Assembly (NCBI GenBank): GCA_964622775.1
Contig: CAZUSO010000001.1
Location: forward strand, 62,001 to 126,000
Length of the DNA: 64,000 nt
Reading direction: 5' to 3'
DNA from: CAZUSO01 sp964622775
GTDB taxonomy: Bacteria > Bacteroidota > Bacteroidia > Chitinophagales > Chitinophagaceae
The notes beneath the pieces were generated by a model, which was given only the letters and a program-made list of their open reading frames with translations, ran no database searches and was not told the DNA's origin. Positions 1-8,569 of the stretch are shown piece by piece. Each line of letters begins with the position of its first letter. Position 1 is the stretch's first letter. The position numbers were made by a program, and so were the translations under genes.

Positions 1-468
1 ATTTCCGCCGGAATCAAATTCTGCCACGCCATAGCGCTCCGGGTCGTCCACATAATAGCCGAACACAACGGCCTTCCTGTTCTCCCGCACCGTCTTTACC
101 GACTCGTCCAGAAGATGCTTTAAGCCTGCGCCGTAAAAAATATTATCGCCTAATATCAGGCAAACATCATCCTTTCCGATAAAGTTCTTTCCGATTATAA
201 ACGCCTGCGCCAGGCCGTCCGGCGAAGGCTGCTCCGCATACGAAAGCGTCAGACCCAGACGGCTTCCGTCTCCCAGCAGGCGCTGATATTGCGGCAAATC
301 TTCCGGCGTGGAGATAATCAATATCTCCCGGATGCCGGACAGCATCAGTACCGAGAGGGGATAGTAGATCATCGGCTTATCATAAACCGGCAACAACTGC
401 TTCGACACCACTAATGTCAATGGATGCAGTCTTGTTCCCGATCCACCTGCTAAAATGATTCCTTTCAT
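1..468 (-). CDS. rfbA: Glucose-1-phosphate thymidylyltransferase (RfbA/RmlA), C-terminus beyond window edge
   Basis: This enzyme joins dTTP and glucose-1-phosphate to make dTDP-glucose, the first step towards dTDP-rhamnose and related deoxysugars in the cytoplasm. The visible 156 codons begin MKGIILAGGSGTRL, the nucleotide-binding signature of sugar-nucleotide transferases. They continue with the RmlA block around KQLLPVYDKPMIYYPLS and a GDNIFYG motif near residue 108. The ATG at 466-468 is chosen because the family always starts a few residues before the GGSGTRL loop. The gene runs off the left edge, so about half of the usual 290 residues is missing. The next step, rfbB, lies just upstream on the same strand, but a small cassette separates the two. 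The name is secure; partial only because of the window edge. Confidence 0.95.
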   Translation of the reverse strand, partial: MKGIILAGGSGTRLHPLTLVVSKQLLPVYDKPMIYYPLSVLMLSGIREILIISTPEDLPQYQRLLGDGSRLGLTLSYAEQPSPDGLAQAFIIGKNFIGKDDVCLILGDNIFYGAGLKHLLDESVKTVRENRKAVVFGYYVDDPERYGVAEFDSGGN

Positions 469-473
469 TGGGG

Positions 474-552
474 TTGTTATATTGTTATTGGGTTATAAGG
501 TTAGTGAGTTACATAATTATATTGTTAGATGGTTAGTTGGTTATGGGTTATA
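474..552 (+). repeat. GTTA-rich degenerate repeat, left flank of the S23 cassette
   Basis: The stretch consists of imperfect repetitions of a GGTTAT/GTTAGT word (for example GGTTAGTTGGTTATGGGTTA at its end). It starts right after the rfbA start codon and stops a few bases before the stop codon of the four-helix-bundle gene. A similar G/T-rich run lies on the far side of that gene. I see no open reading frame in it. A structural or recombination role is inference. Confidence 0.6.
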
Positions 553-558
553 ATGGTG

Positions 559-927
559 CTATTGATTCAGGCTGATAATCAATTTTGAAATCATGCTTCT
601 GATATATCTAATTTGAATAAACGCCCCTTTGTCACTATCAGGATATTTTAATCTGATTGCTAATTCCAATTGCGTTTCTAATTCACTCAGAGAACCTAAA
701 GCAATATATAAAAACCTTGTCCATTCCGTTTCTCCTTTTCTTCCTGCTCCTTCTGCAATATTTGAAGGAATAGATATAGCGCTTCTTTTTATCTGGCTTG
801 TCAAGCCATACATTTCTTCTCTGGGAAATGCTTTAACTAAATTATAGATTGTTTCAACCAATGTCATGCTAATTTTCCAAACTTCCAAATCTCTGTGGGA
901 ACGCAGCACGATATTCTCTTTTTTCAT
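559..927 (-). CDS. Four-helix bundle protein of the S23 / 23S rRNA intervening-sequence family
   Basis: The 122-residue product has the hallmarks of the S23 (IVP) family: an RSHRDLEVWKISM-type opening, then YGLTSQIKRSAISIPSNIAEG and a helical tail with FLYIALGSLSELETQLELA. Family members were first seen inside 23S rRNA intervening sequences and are related in fold to Avd, the accessory protein of diversity-generating retroelements; they are thought to bind nucleic acid. No reverse transcriptase or rRNA is nearby. The gene stands alone between rfbA and rfbB, which normally abut, and GTTA-rich repeats flank it on both sides. This suggests a single-gene insertion. Its function in the cell is unknown. 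The family call is strong, the mobile status is inference. Confidence 0.85.
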   Translation of the reverse strand: MKKENIVLRSHRDLEVWKISMTLVETIYNLVKAFPREEMYGLTSQIKRSAISIPSNIAEGAGRKGETEWTRFLYIALGSLSELETQLELAIRLKYPDSDKGAFIQIRYIRSMISKLIISLNQ

Positions 928-949
928 TTGTTTATACGCTAATTCAATA

Positions 950-1001
950 TGGTTAGGGGGGTATATAGTTATATAGTTAAGAAGTTATGGGGTTAGGGGG
1001 T
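950..1001 (+). repeat. GTTA-rich degenerate repeat, right flank of the S23 cassette
   Basis: This run repeats the words GGTTAGGGGG and TATAGTTA. It mirrors in composition the run on the other side of the four-helix-bundle gene. It is followed at 1012-1037 by the complementary AACCT-type words, so the end of the cassette could fold back on itself. It ends close to the rfbB stop codon. No coding sense is visible. Confidence 0.55.
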
Positions 1002-1027
1002 CATGCTAAATATAACCTCATCACTTT

Positions 1028-2089
1028 TTAACCTCGTAACCTATACTGCTGCTCATAATACTGTTGATAAGCGCCGCTGGTTACGTTGCCTAACCATGCT
1101 TCGTTTTCCAGAAACCAGTCCACCGTTTTTTCTAAGCCTTCTTCAAACTGTAGGCTGGGTTGCCAGCCTAATTCCTCTTGTAGTTTTGATGAATCTATGG
1201 CATATCGTAAATCATGCCCCGCACGATCCGTAACAAAAGTAATGAGCTGTTCAGAGGTTCCGGCACTTCGTCCAAGCTTCCTGTCCATGATGCGGCACAA
1301 CAGCCGGATGAGATCAATATTCTTCCATTCATTATGGCCGCCGATATTATAGGTCGTACCGGCTTTTGCTTTATGAAAAATCAGGTCAATGGCGGCCGCA
1401 TGATCTTCCACCCAGAGCCAGTCTCTGATATTCTCTCCCTTTCCGTAAACGGGTACCGGCTTGTTATTTTTTATATTATGAATGGCCAGCGGGATCAGCT
1501 TCTCCGGGAAATGATATGATCCATAGTTATTAGAGCAATTGGAAATCACACAATTCATACCGTAAGTATCCGCATAGGCTCGCACAAAATGATCCGAACC
1601 TGCCTTGGAGGCGGAATACGGCGAATGCGGATCATAAGCGGTCGTTTCGGTGAACATTCCCTTTTCACCTAAACTTCCGTAAACTTCATCGGTGGAAACA
1701 TGGTAAAATCGCCTGGCGGCATAATCGTCTTTCCATATTTCGCGGGCGGCATTCAGGAGATTTACCGTACCTACCACATTGGTCATCACAAAATCCAAAG
1801 GGTTGTGAATGCTGCGATCCACATGGCTTTCTGCCGCAAGATGAATGACCGCTTCGGGCTGTTCCCGCACAAACAGGTTCATCATCAAATCCCGATCTAC
1901 AATATCTCCTTTGACGAAGCGATAATTAGGCCGGTCTTCTATATCTTTCAGGTTAGCTAAATTGCCGGCATAGGTCAGATTGTCCAGATTAATGATAGCA
2001 TAATCCGAATACTGCGTAACCAGTCTGCGCACTACATGGGAGCCGATAAATCCGGCGCCTCCGGTTATAATAATCTTTTTCTTCATCAT
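1028..2089 (-). CDS. rfbB: dTDP-glucose 4,6-dehydratase (RfbB/RmlB)
   Basis: It converts dTDP-glucose to dTDP-4-keto-6-deoxyglucose, the second step of the deoxysugar pathway begun by RfbA. The protein is an extended short-chain dehydrogenase: the Rossmann motif TGGAGFIGSH lies at the N-terminus, the STDEVYGSL block and the catalytic YSASK tyrosine/lysine pair follow, and the NCSNNYG and RDWLWVEDH blocks typical of RmlB are present. I start at one of two adjacent ATGs (2084-2089), which puts MKKKIIITGG at the N-terminus as in the family. An in-frame ATG 54 bases further upstream would add an unusual polar leader overlapping ugd. The length of about 353 residues is normal. It is probably co-transcribed with ugd upstream. 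Confidence 0.95.
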   Translation of the reverse strand: MMKKKIIITGGAGFIGSHVVRRLVTQYSDYAIINLDNLTYAGNLANLKDIEDRPNYRFVKGDIVDRDLMMNLFVREQPEAVIHLAAESHVDRSIHNPLDFVMTNVVGTVNLLNAAREIWKDDYAARRFYHVSTDEVYGSLGEKGMFTETTAYDPHSPYSASKAGSDHFVRAYADTYGMNCVISNCSNNYGSYHFPEKLIPLAIHNIKNNKPVPVYGKGENIRDWLWVEDHAAAIDLIFHKAKAGTTYNIGGHNEWKNIDLIRLLCRIMDRKLGRSAGTSEQLITFVTDRAGHDLRYAIDSSKLQEELGWQPSLQFEEGLEKTVDWFLENEAWLGNVTSGAYQQYYEQQYRLRG

Positions 2090-2114
2090 AATTACGGCGT
2101 GTTGTTTATTTCTG

Positions 2115-3524
2115 TTATATGTCCTTTCCTTTTCCGATACCATAAGCTACAAAACCAAGCGCTTTCAGTGCGGCAAGATCCAGGATATCTCTTCCGTCAA
2201 AAATAAATGCCGGTTTTACCATGTCTTCATAAATGCTCCGGTAGTCGTATTGCTTAAATTCGTCCCACTCGGTGAGTACGGCTATGGCATGTGCAGATTT
2301 ACAGGCCTCATAAGGATCTTTCACTACGGTAACAAGTCTCCTGTTGTCTTCCGAACTTCTGCTGTTCCGGTAGTCCAGATCGGCATACACTTGTTCCGCA
2401 GTAACCTTAGGATCATAAACCACAATCTCCGCCTGCTCTTCCAGCAAAGCATCCGCTACATAAATTGCGGCGGACTCGCGGGTATCATTGGTATCTTTTT
2501 TAAATGCCCATCCTAAGAAAGCTATTTTCTTTCCTGAAACGGTATTATAAAGAGTGTGTACAATATTATTGGCAAAACGTGCCTTCTGATGGTTATTCAT
2601 GATAATCACCTGCTCCCAGTAGTCCGCTACCTCGTGCAATCCGTAAGACTTGGCAATATACACTAAGTTGAGGATATCTTTTTGAAAGCAGGAGCCGCCA
2701 AAGCCTACAGAGGCTTTCAGAAATTTTGACCCTATGCGACTGTCCTGGCCTATAGCATGCGCCACTTCGTGCACATCGGCACCCGTTACCTCACACAGTT
2801 CCGACATGGCATTGATCGAAGAAATACGTTGGGCTAAAAAAGCATTTGCCGTCAGTTTTGACAATTCCGAAGACCATACATTTGTGGTAATAATACGATC
2901 TTCCGGCACCCAGAAAGCATATACATCTACTAAAGCCTGAATGGCTTGCCGGCCTTCTTCCGTATGGGTCTCACCACCAACGAGCACCCGGTCGGGCTTT
3001 TGCAGATCCATAACGGCGGTACCCTCCGCAAGAAATTCCGGATTGGATAAGATTTGAAATTTTACGCCGTTTCCAGTATTGTCTAAAATGCTTTTCAGGG
3101 TCTCGGCAGTACGCACCGGCAGGGTTGATTTTTCCACAACGATCTTATCCGTTGTGGCCACTCTTGCAATCTGTCTTGCGCACAGCTCGATATATTTCAA
3201 ATCGGCAGCCATGCCTTTTCCGGTACCATAGGTTTTGGTTGGTGTATTTACGGCGGTAAAGATCATATCTGCGGCATCAATAGCGGCATCAATATCTGTA
3301 GAGAAAAAGAGGTTTCTGTTTCTCGCTTCGGCAATTACGGCATCCAGGCCAGGCTCATATACCGGCAGTTGGGTAAGGTCTTCGCTATTCCAGGCGGCAA
3401 TGCGCTGAGTATTCACATCCACCACGGTCACTTTAATATCCGGGTTCTTTTGTGCAATCACCGCCATAGACGGGCCACCCACATATCCCGCACCAATACA
3501 GGCTATATGTTTTATTTTAGTCAT
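2115..3524 (-). CDS. ugd: UDP-glucose 6-dehydrogenase, long eukaryote-like form
   Basis: It oxidises UDP-glucose to UDP-glucuronate with NAD+, giving an acidic sugar for exopolysaccharide. The N-terminal Rossmann motif GAGYVGGPSM (residues 11-20) has the double-glycine form known from animal and plant UGDH. NPEFLAEGTA (161-170) and the catalytic cysteine C279 in GFGGSCFQKD follow, then the C-terminal FKKDTNDTRES block. At 469 residues it is longer than classical bacterial Ugd and matches the eukaryote-like subfamily, which also occurs in Bacteroidota. It lies between rfbB and a second nucleotide-sugar dehydrogenase, with 15 bases between them, so one transcript is likely. No key residue is missing. 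Confidence 0.93.
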   Translation of the reverse strand: MTKIKHIACIGAGYVGGPSMAVIAQKNPDIKVTVVDVNTQRIAAWNSEDLTQLPVYEPGLDAVIAEARNRNLFFSTDIDAAIDAADMIFTAVNTPTKTYGTGKGMAADLKYIELCARQIARVATTDKIVVEKSTLPVRTAETLKSILDNTGNGVKFQILSNPEFLAEGTAVMDLQKPDRVLVGGETHTEEGRQAIQALVDVYAFWVPEDRIITTNVWSSELSKLTANAFLAQRISSINAMSELCEVTGADVHEVAHAIGQDSRIGSKFLKASVGFGGSCFQKDILNLVYIAKSYGLHEVADYWEQVIIMNNHQKARFANNIVHTLYNTVSGKKIAFLGWAFKKDTNDTRESAAIYVADALLEEQAEIVVYDPKVTAEQVYADLDYRNSRSSEDNRRLVTVVKDPYEACKSAHAIAVLTEWDEFKQYDYRSIYEDMVKPAFIFDGRDILDLAALKALGFVAYGIGKGKDI

Positions 3525-3539
3525 AAATTCTCTTCCCTT

Positions 3540-4829
3540 TTACAGTCTTCCATCAACCATATTTCTGTCTAAGCAGGCTTTGGTATCGAAAATAACGGTT
3601 TGCGGCTTTCTGATGGATTCAAAATCAAAATCTTTAAATTCCTGATGAGCCACAGCCACCACAATGCCGTCGTATTGTTCTCCCTCTTTTAAGCGGGATA
3701 TTATATCCAGGCCGTATTCATGCTTTACTTCTGCGGGATCCGCCCAGGGATCATACACGTCCACATTGATGCCATAGTGCTGAAGTTCGTGATAAATATC
3801 CACAACCCTTGTGTTCCGCACATCCGGGCAGTTTTCCTTAAAGGTGACCCCCATGATTAATACTTTTGCGCCTTTAATCTTCTGGTCTTTTTTAATCATC
3901 AGCTTCACGAGTTTTTCCGCAACAAAGGATCCCATATTGTCATTTACCCGGCGACCCGACAGGATCACCTGAGGGTGATAACCTAAGGTCTGAGCCTTAT
4001 GGGCAAGGTAATACGGATCCACACCGATACAATGTCCGCCAACCAGTCCCGGCTGATACTTCAGGAAATTCCATTTTGTCCCCGCCGCATTAATAACATC
4101 GTTCGTATCAATCCCGATACGGTCAAAAATGAGGGCAAGTTCATTCACAAAAGAAATGTTCACGTCTCTTTGTGCGTTTTCAATGGCTTTGGAGGCTTCG
4201 GCCACTTTGATGCTCGGCGCCTTATGGGTGCCGGCAGTAATAATGCTTTTGTATAACTGATCCACCTGTTCCGCAATCTCCGGCGTGCTTCCGGATGTTA
4301 CCTTTTTGATTTTAGTAAGTGTATTGACTTTATCTCCGGGATTAATTCGTTCGGGAGAATAGCCGGCAAAGAAATCGGCATTGAATTTCAGGCCGGAAGT
4401 CTGCTCCAGTACCGGCACACAGTCTTCTTCCGTGCACCCCGGATATACCGTAGATTCATAAATGACAATATCTCCTTTCTTCAGTATGCTACCGAGCATT
4501 TCGGAGGCTTTAATTAAGGGCGTAAGATCGGGAGCCTTGAACTGATCAATTGGTGTTGGTACCGTAACAATAAAAATATTGCAGGTGCACAAGGTTTCTT
4601 TATCTGAGGAAAAATGCAACCCGGTTTCCGACTGTGTCTTTCTTGCTTCCAGGGACTGGATCATGGCGGGCAAATCCGCTTCCTGCGTACGGTCTCTGCC
4701 GCTGCTTAGTTCCTCTACCCGTTCCTTGTTTATATCAAAGCCGAGTACATCATATTTTTTTGAAAATTCGATTGCTAAGGGAAGCCCGACGTAACCTAAG
4801 CCAATAATGGCGATCTTGTTATTCTTCAT
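3540..4829 (-). CDS. Nucleotide-sugar 6-dehydrogenase of the TviB/WbpO type (UDP-HexNAc dehydrogenase)
   Basis: A second member of the UDP-glucose/GDP-mannose dehydrogenase superfamily, distinct from its neighbour ugd. It has the NAD-binding GLGYVGLP motif at residues 10-17, FAGYSPERINPGD near 154-166, the catalytic C267 in GGHCIGVDPYYLA, and GVTFKENCPDVRNT in the C-terminal domain. The YSPERINPGD and GHCIGVDPYYL blocks are those of the TviB/WbpO group, which oxidises UDP-GlcNAc or UDP-GalNAc to uronic acids for capsule and O-antigen. The exact substrate cannot be told from sequence alone. Its start overlaps the end of the Wzz-type gene by 11 bases, so the two are translationally coupled. Confidence 0.88.
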   Translation of the reverse strand: MKNNKIAIIGLGYVGLPLAIEFSKKYDVLGFDINKERVEELSSGRDRTQEADLPAMIQSLEARKTQSETGLHFSSDKETLCTCNIFIVTVPTPIDQFKAPDLTPLIKASEMLGSILKKGDIVIYESTVYPGCTEEDCVPVLEQTSGLKFNADFFAGYSPERINPGDKVNTLTKIKKVTSGSTPEIAEQVDQLYKSIITAGTHKAPSIKVAEASKAIENAQRDVNISFVNELALIFDRIGIDTNDVINAAGTKWNFLKYQPGLVGGHCIGVDPYYLAHKAQTLGYHPQVILSGRRVNDNMGSFVAEKLVKLMIKKDQKIKGAKVLIMGVTFKENCPDVRNTRVVDIYHELQHYGINVDVYDPWADPAEVKHEYGLDIISRLKEGEQYDGIVVAVAHQEFKDFDFESIRKPQTVIFDTKACLDRNMVDGRL

Positions 4830-5940
4830 TTTTTATTTTTGAGTCCTGCAAAACATGATCATAATATTTTTTGGCAATCAGCGCCATGCTGCTCATAAAA
4901 AAAGCCAGGAAAGCGCCAAGTATGCTAAATACCGGCAGACTGGGCTTTGAAGTTGCCAGCGGCAGCTTAGGATCATCAATCATCTGAATGAGCGGGGCTT
5001 CTTTTGCTAAGGTGATTTTAGCCGCTTCCAGTTGCTGAACCATCACCGTATATATCGCCGAGTTGACCTGCACATCCACAACCTGTCTTTGCGGCTTTAC
5101 CTTGAGGGTTTGCATGGTGGGGTTGGGAAAGGGAATATTATCGGTGGCAACAGCGGCAGCGGTCATAGAGTTATTCATGGCCGCATTTACTTCATTCACT
5201 TTTTTTTGCAATATGGCTACCTGTTCTGAGGCTTTTTTTATTTTAGTATTATAATAGAAGGTATTTACCCGCTCTACCAGCTCTTTTGTAAATTGTTGAG
5301 AAAAAGATTCGCTTTTTGAAGTAAAAGCAACAGAAATAATCCCGGTAGTTTTATCCTCCATCTTTACTCTTAAATAATTTTTCCGGATAATATTAATCCC
5401 GGCATTAAGCAGTTTTCTCTGGCTTATGGATAAATCTTCTTGTGCTATATGATCTGTAACAGGCTTATATTTTGTATCCTTTTCCCGTATTTTTTTTTCT
5501 GTTTTTTGCAGGTCATCATCTATTTCCAAAAGCCGGAGCAACAACAATTTTGATTTTGATGCACTATCCATGTGCTGCATCAGTGTTTCTCCAATCATCT
5601 TGTCAGAAGTGTACAGCCAGACCAAGTTGTCTCCCGAGAAAAGATTCGCATCTCCTGGAGCGCTGACACCCAGCATGGAAAGGCCTCCGGTAAGCGCACC
5701 CAGTCCGTTGTCCTGTCCCGATTCGTCTAAAACAAATGTCGCCTTCGCTATATATGTTCGCGTGGCTGTAAGGCTGTATGTTATGCCCAACCCCACACCC
5801 AATCCGGTAATGATTAGCAATACCAACCATTTGGATTTCAGATAAAAGAACCATTTCCTGGCAGACAGGATCAATTCGCCCAAGCTGGCGGTGGCCATGC
5901 TTTTGTCCTGAATAACAATGGGGTCTGCCTGTTTCTTCAT
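4819..5940 (-). CDS. Wzz-type chain-length determinant / polysaccharide co-polymerase
   Basis: This inner-membrane protein has the topology of Wzz: a cytoplasmic N-terminus, a first membrane helix near residues 38-60 (LVLLIITGLGVGLGITYSL), a large periplasmic domain with predicted coiled segments, and a second helix near 338-358 (FSILGAFLAFFMSSMALIA). Such proteins set the length of O-antigen or exopolysaccharide chains made by a Wzy polymerase. No C-terminal tyrosine-kinase domain is present, so it resembles Wzz rather than full Wzc. It sits between the SLBB export protein and the nucleotide-sugar dehydrogenases in one minus-strand run, which supports a role in exopolysaccharide assembly. 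Confidence 0.85.
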   Translation of the reverse strand: MKKQADPIVIQDKSMATASLGELILSARKWFFYLKSKWLVLLIITGLGVGLGITYSLTATRTYIAKATFVLDESGQDNGLGALTGGLSMLGVSAPGDANLFSGDNLVWLYTSDKMIGETLMQHMDSASKSKLLLLRLLEIDDDLQKTEKKIREKDTKYKPVTDHIAQEDLSISQRKLLNAGINIIRKNYLRVKMEDKTTGIISVAFTSKSESFSQQFTKELVERVNTFYYNTKIKKASEQVAILQKKVNEVNAAMNNSMTAAAVATDNIPFPNPTMQTLKVKPQRQVVDVQVNSAIYTVMVQQLEAAKITLAKEAPLIQMIDDPKLPLATSKPSLPVFSILGAFLAFFMSSMALIAKKYYDHVLQDSKIKNEE

Positions 5941-5987
5941 TATTTTTTTACCTTTTAAATCACCCTGCGGTTGATTTTTCTTTTCGG

Positions 5988-8438
5988 TTATTTCTTGTTT
6001 AACGTGACAATACTAAATATAATAGCTGCTAAAGAAGCCATACTGGTGCTTAGTCCAATCCAGGCCTGGGCAGACATCGGCTCGCCTCGCCGTACTTTTT
6101 CCGGAACAAAAATTTCCGAACCAGGCTTTATTCTGGGATACCGTTTGAAAAACAAGAAGTTTCTGGTTGTAGCGGCTTTGCCATTAGCACCGAAAACATA
6201 TACTTTTTTCTTAAAGGCAGACTCGGAAAAACCGCCGCTGCTGATAATGTATTCCTTCAGGCTTTTTCCCGGCTCCCACAAGACGGTAGTGGGCCACAAA
6301 ACCTGCCCGCTCACCTGCACCGTTTGCATTCTTTTAGGGATCGTCAGCACATCATTATCTTCCAGAAACAAATCCTGACTGCTGCCGGGATGGGCAAGAA
6401 TATAACTGAGATCGATCCCGACAAAATTATTACGCAGTGTTTTATCCCGCAGGTTGATCTTCACTCCGGCACTATCCACAGCATCTTCCTGAGCCTTTTC
6501 AAACTGGTTGGTTTTAAGCTGTTGCAGTTCTTTTTCTCCGCTCGTTTCCGGATTATCCCCACGTTTTAAAGAGGCTCCGTCTATATAGGCAAAAGCGGTA
6601 AGTCCGCCGCTTCTGTTGACAAGGTCGGAGATTCTTTCATTTTTTTTTATCACCGCATACGTTCCGGGATTCATGACCTCTCCCTCTATTCGAACCGTCT
6701 GCTGGGTTTCATATCCGGGCAAATTAAAAACACTGATGATATCATAGGGTTCCAGCTTAAATTCCTTTCCGCTTAAATCCTTTTCTATATCTATATCAAA
6801 GACCGTAGCAATATCGGCATCCTTCCTGCTCCGGTCGCTGTCTTTCACTCTTCGCGCAACCTGAATCCGGTGGGTATTAGCACCTTCGGTGACCCCCCCG
6901 GCCTGCAGAATCGCATCATTTACGGTCATTCCTTCCAGATACGGAAGCCTTCCCCCGGTTCTTACGGCGCCCCGTACCGAAAGTACGGGATTGTCTTTTA
7001 AATCAAATATGGAAGGGACAGTGACAATGTCTTCACGCTGTAGTGGAATATCCGTTTGTCCGGTTAGGATATCGGAAGCGTTGAAGGATATAATCTCCTG
7101 GGTGTTGTCCGGCTTTAACCGGGTAATATAACCCCGCTGCATAAAGGCATCTTCTTTCAACCCTTCACTCTTGTCAATAAGCTGTTTGAGGGTCATTCCG
7201 GAAAGCAGCTCGTATTCTCCCGGACGAAATACCGCTCCATTGATGGTGATGCGGTTCTGGTAACGATCTATAATAGGCGCTACGGTAATCCTATCTCCCC
7301 GTAGCGGCACATAATTATCAAAATCTTTATAACCGACATCTACTACTCTTTTATCTTTGTCGGTAGCCTGCTCTATTTTTATTCGTGAGGTATAGGCTAA
7401 ATCTGTCACACCTCCGGCAAAAAATATCACATCTTTCAATGTATTGCCCGCCAGTACCTCATAAATTCCAGGACGCTTCACTTCCCCGTCCACGTCTACG
7501 CGCACATCATACACGGGCACCCGGATGATATCGTTGTCTTCTAAACGGATATTATGGCTCATGTCGCCATAGAGCAGGAAATCATAAATATCCAGAGTTT
7601 CTATTACGCGGTTTGACCTTATAACCGAAATATTCCGGAAAGAACCGTTTACATTCGGGCCTCCTGATGTATAAAGCGCATTAAATACGGTTTGCATGGA
7701 GGACATCGGATAATTACCCGGTTTTTTTACCTCGCCCAATATGGTTACATTGATCGTCCTGATATTGGTAATGGTTACATCCACATAAGTGCCGATACCA
7801 ATCTGGTAGTTGTTGGCTATGAGTTTTGCTTTAATCAGTTCTGTTGCTTCAGAAAGGGTTTTTCCACCAACATACACCTTACCAACACCTTGCGGAATCA
7901 TAATATATCCACCCGGAAAAACCGGAACGTCCCAACTCACAACGGAATTGCCGGTAACGTTGATTAATAACTGATCTTTGGGGCCTAATATATAATCATT
8001 TGTTGGTGTAATGTTCAGGTTCGGGTTAATCGGGCTGTTGAACCGGGAAAAAAGGGACATGCCGAATATTTTCTGTTCGGTTTTACTTATTCCCGGATTG
8101 TCTGATAACAGTTCGTCTTCTTTTACCGGATCGGGGGCGCCGGAAATATCAAGGTCTGTGGTACCGTGCGTTTGCTTCAACGCTTTTACCCGTATAATAA
8201 ATTTCGACACCTCTTCTCCTGGTAATCCACGGGACTGTAGCGCATTAGACAATTGATCATCCTTAATTCCGGCAGCATTGAGCTGGCTCCGAATCCGCTG
8301 TACCTGAGCATCGCTCAGATCGTCCACTTTAACATCGCTCAGGTTTTGTTCCAATACCTGCTGCTCCTGGGCAAAAACAACAGAAGACACACCGGTTAAT
8401 ATCAGTCCAAACAGGAATAGTAGCAGGAGTTTTCTCAT
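5988..8438 (-). CDS. Large SLBB-domain outer-membrane polysaccharide export protein (Wza-like)
   Basis: The product of about 816 residues carries a Sec signal peptide (MRKLLLLFLFGLILTGVSS..., ending VFAQ). A poly-export domain follows around YILGPKDQLLINVTGN...VYVGGKTLSEA, then several repeated SLBB units, each opening with a V-x-G-E-V-x-x-PG-like phrase, and a C-terminal membrane helix near the last 30 residues. It is the expected outer-membrane channel of a Wzx/Wzy-type export system, paired here with the Wzz protein. It is more than twice as long as enteric Wza because of the extra SLBB repeats, as is common in Bacteroidota. The ATG at 8436-8438 is preferred over an upstream in-frame ATG because it begins the signal peptide and lies downstream of a TAnnTTTG promoter element. 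Confidence 0.9.
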   Translation of the reverse strand: MRKLLLLFLFGLILTGVSSVVFAQEQQVLEQNLSDVKVDDLSDAQVQRIRSQLNAAGIKDDQLSNALQSRGLPGEEVSKFIIRVKALKQTHGTTDLDISGAPDPVKEDELLSDNPGISKTEQKIFGMSLFSRFNSPINPNLNITPTNDYILGPKDQLLINVTGNSVVSWDVPVFPGGYIMIPQGVGKVYVGGKTLSEATELIKAKLIANNYQIGIGTYVDVTITNIRTINVTILGEVKKPGNYPMSSMQTVFNALYTSGGPNVNGSFRNISVIRSNRVIETLDIYDFLLYGDMSHNIRLEDNDIIRVPVYDVRVDVDGEVKRPGIYEVLAGNTLKDVIFFAGGVTDLAYTSRIKIEQATDKDKRVVDVGYKDFDNYVPLRGDRITVAPIIDRYQNRITINGAVFRPGEYELLSGMTLKQLIDKSEGLKEDAFMQRGYITRLKPDNTQEIISFNASDILTGQTDIPLQREDIVTVPSIFDLKDNPVLSVRGAVRTGGRLPYLEGMTVNDAILQAGGVTEGANTHRIQVARRVKDSDRSRKDADIATVFDIDIEKDLSGKEFKLEPYDIISVFNLPGYETQQTVRIEGEVMNPGTYAVIKKNERISDLVNRSGGLTAFAYIDGASLKRGDNPETSGEKELQQLKTNQFEKAQEDAVDSAGVKINLRDKTLRNNFVGIDLSYILAHPGSSQDLFLEDNDVLTIPKRMQTVQVSGQVLWPTTVLWEPGKSLKEYIISSGGFSESAFKKKVYVFGANGKAATTRNFLFFKRYPRIKPGSEIFVPEKVRRGEPMSAQAWIGLSTSMASLAAIIFSIVTLNKK

Positions 8439-8468
8439 TATATTTTGGTATGGGAGATTCTGAACCCG

Positions 8469-8476
8469 CAAAAATA
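8469..8476 (-). promoter_or_regulatory. -7 promoter element (TATTTTTG) before the exopolysaccharide export genes
   Basis: On the minus strand this octamer fits the Bacteroidota sigma-70-type consensus TAnnTTTG, with a TTG 21 bases upstream at 8498-8500. It lies about 30 bases before the chosen start of the SLBB export gene and could drive the following minus-strand run. Confidence 0.5.
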
Positions 8477-8523
8477 ATATACTTTTTTTTACTTTTTCAA
8501 CAAATATCCGTTCAAAAACAGGA

Positions 8524-8549
8524 AGCTACCCAGATTGATTCGGGTAGCT
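8524..8549 (-). terminator. Stem-loop terminator after the ExbB-like gene
   Basis: AGCTACCC and GGGTAGCT form a perfect 8-bp stem with a 10-base loop. On the minus strand a CCTGTTTTT stretch follows. It lies between the end of the ExbB-like gene and the promoter of the export gene, where an intrinsic terminator is expected. Confidence 0.6.
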
Positions 8550-8569
8550 CTCCATCTTTTTAGAAAACG

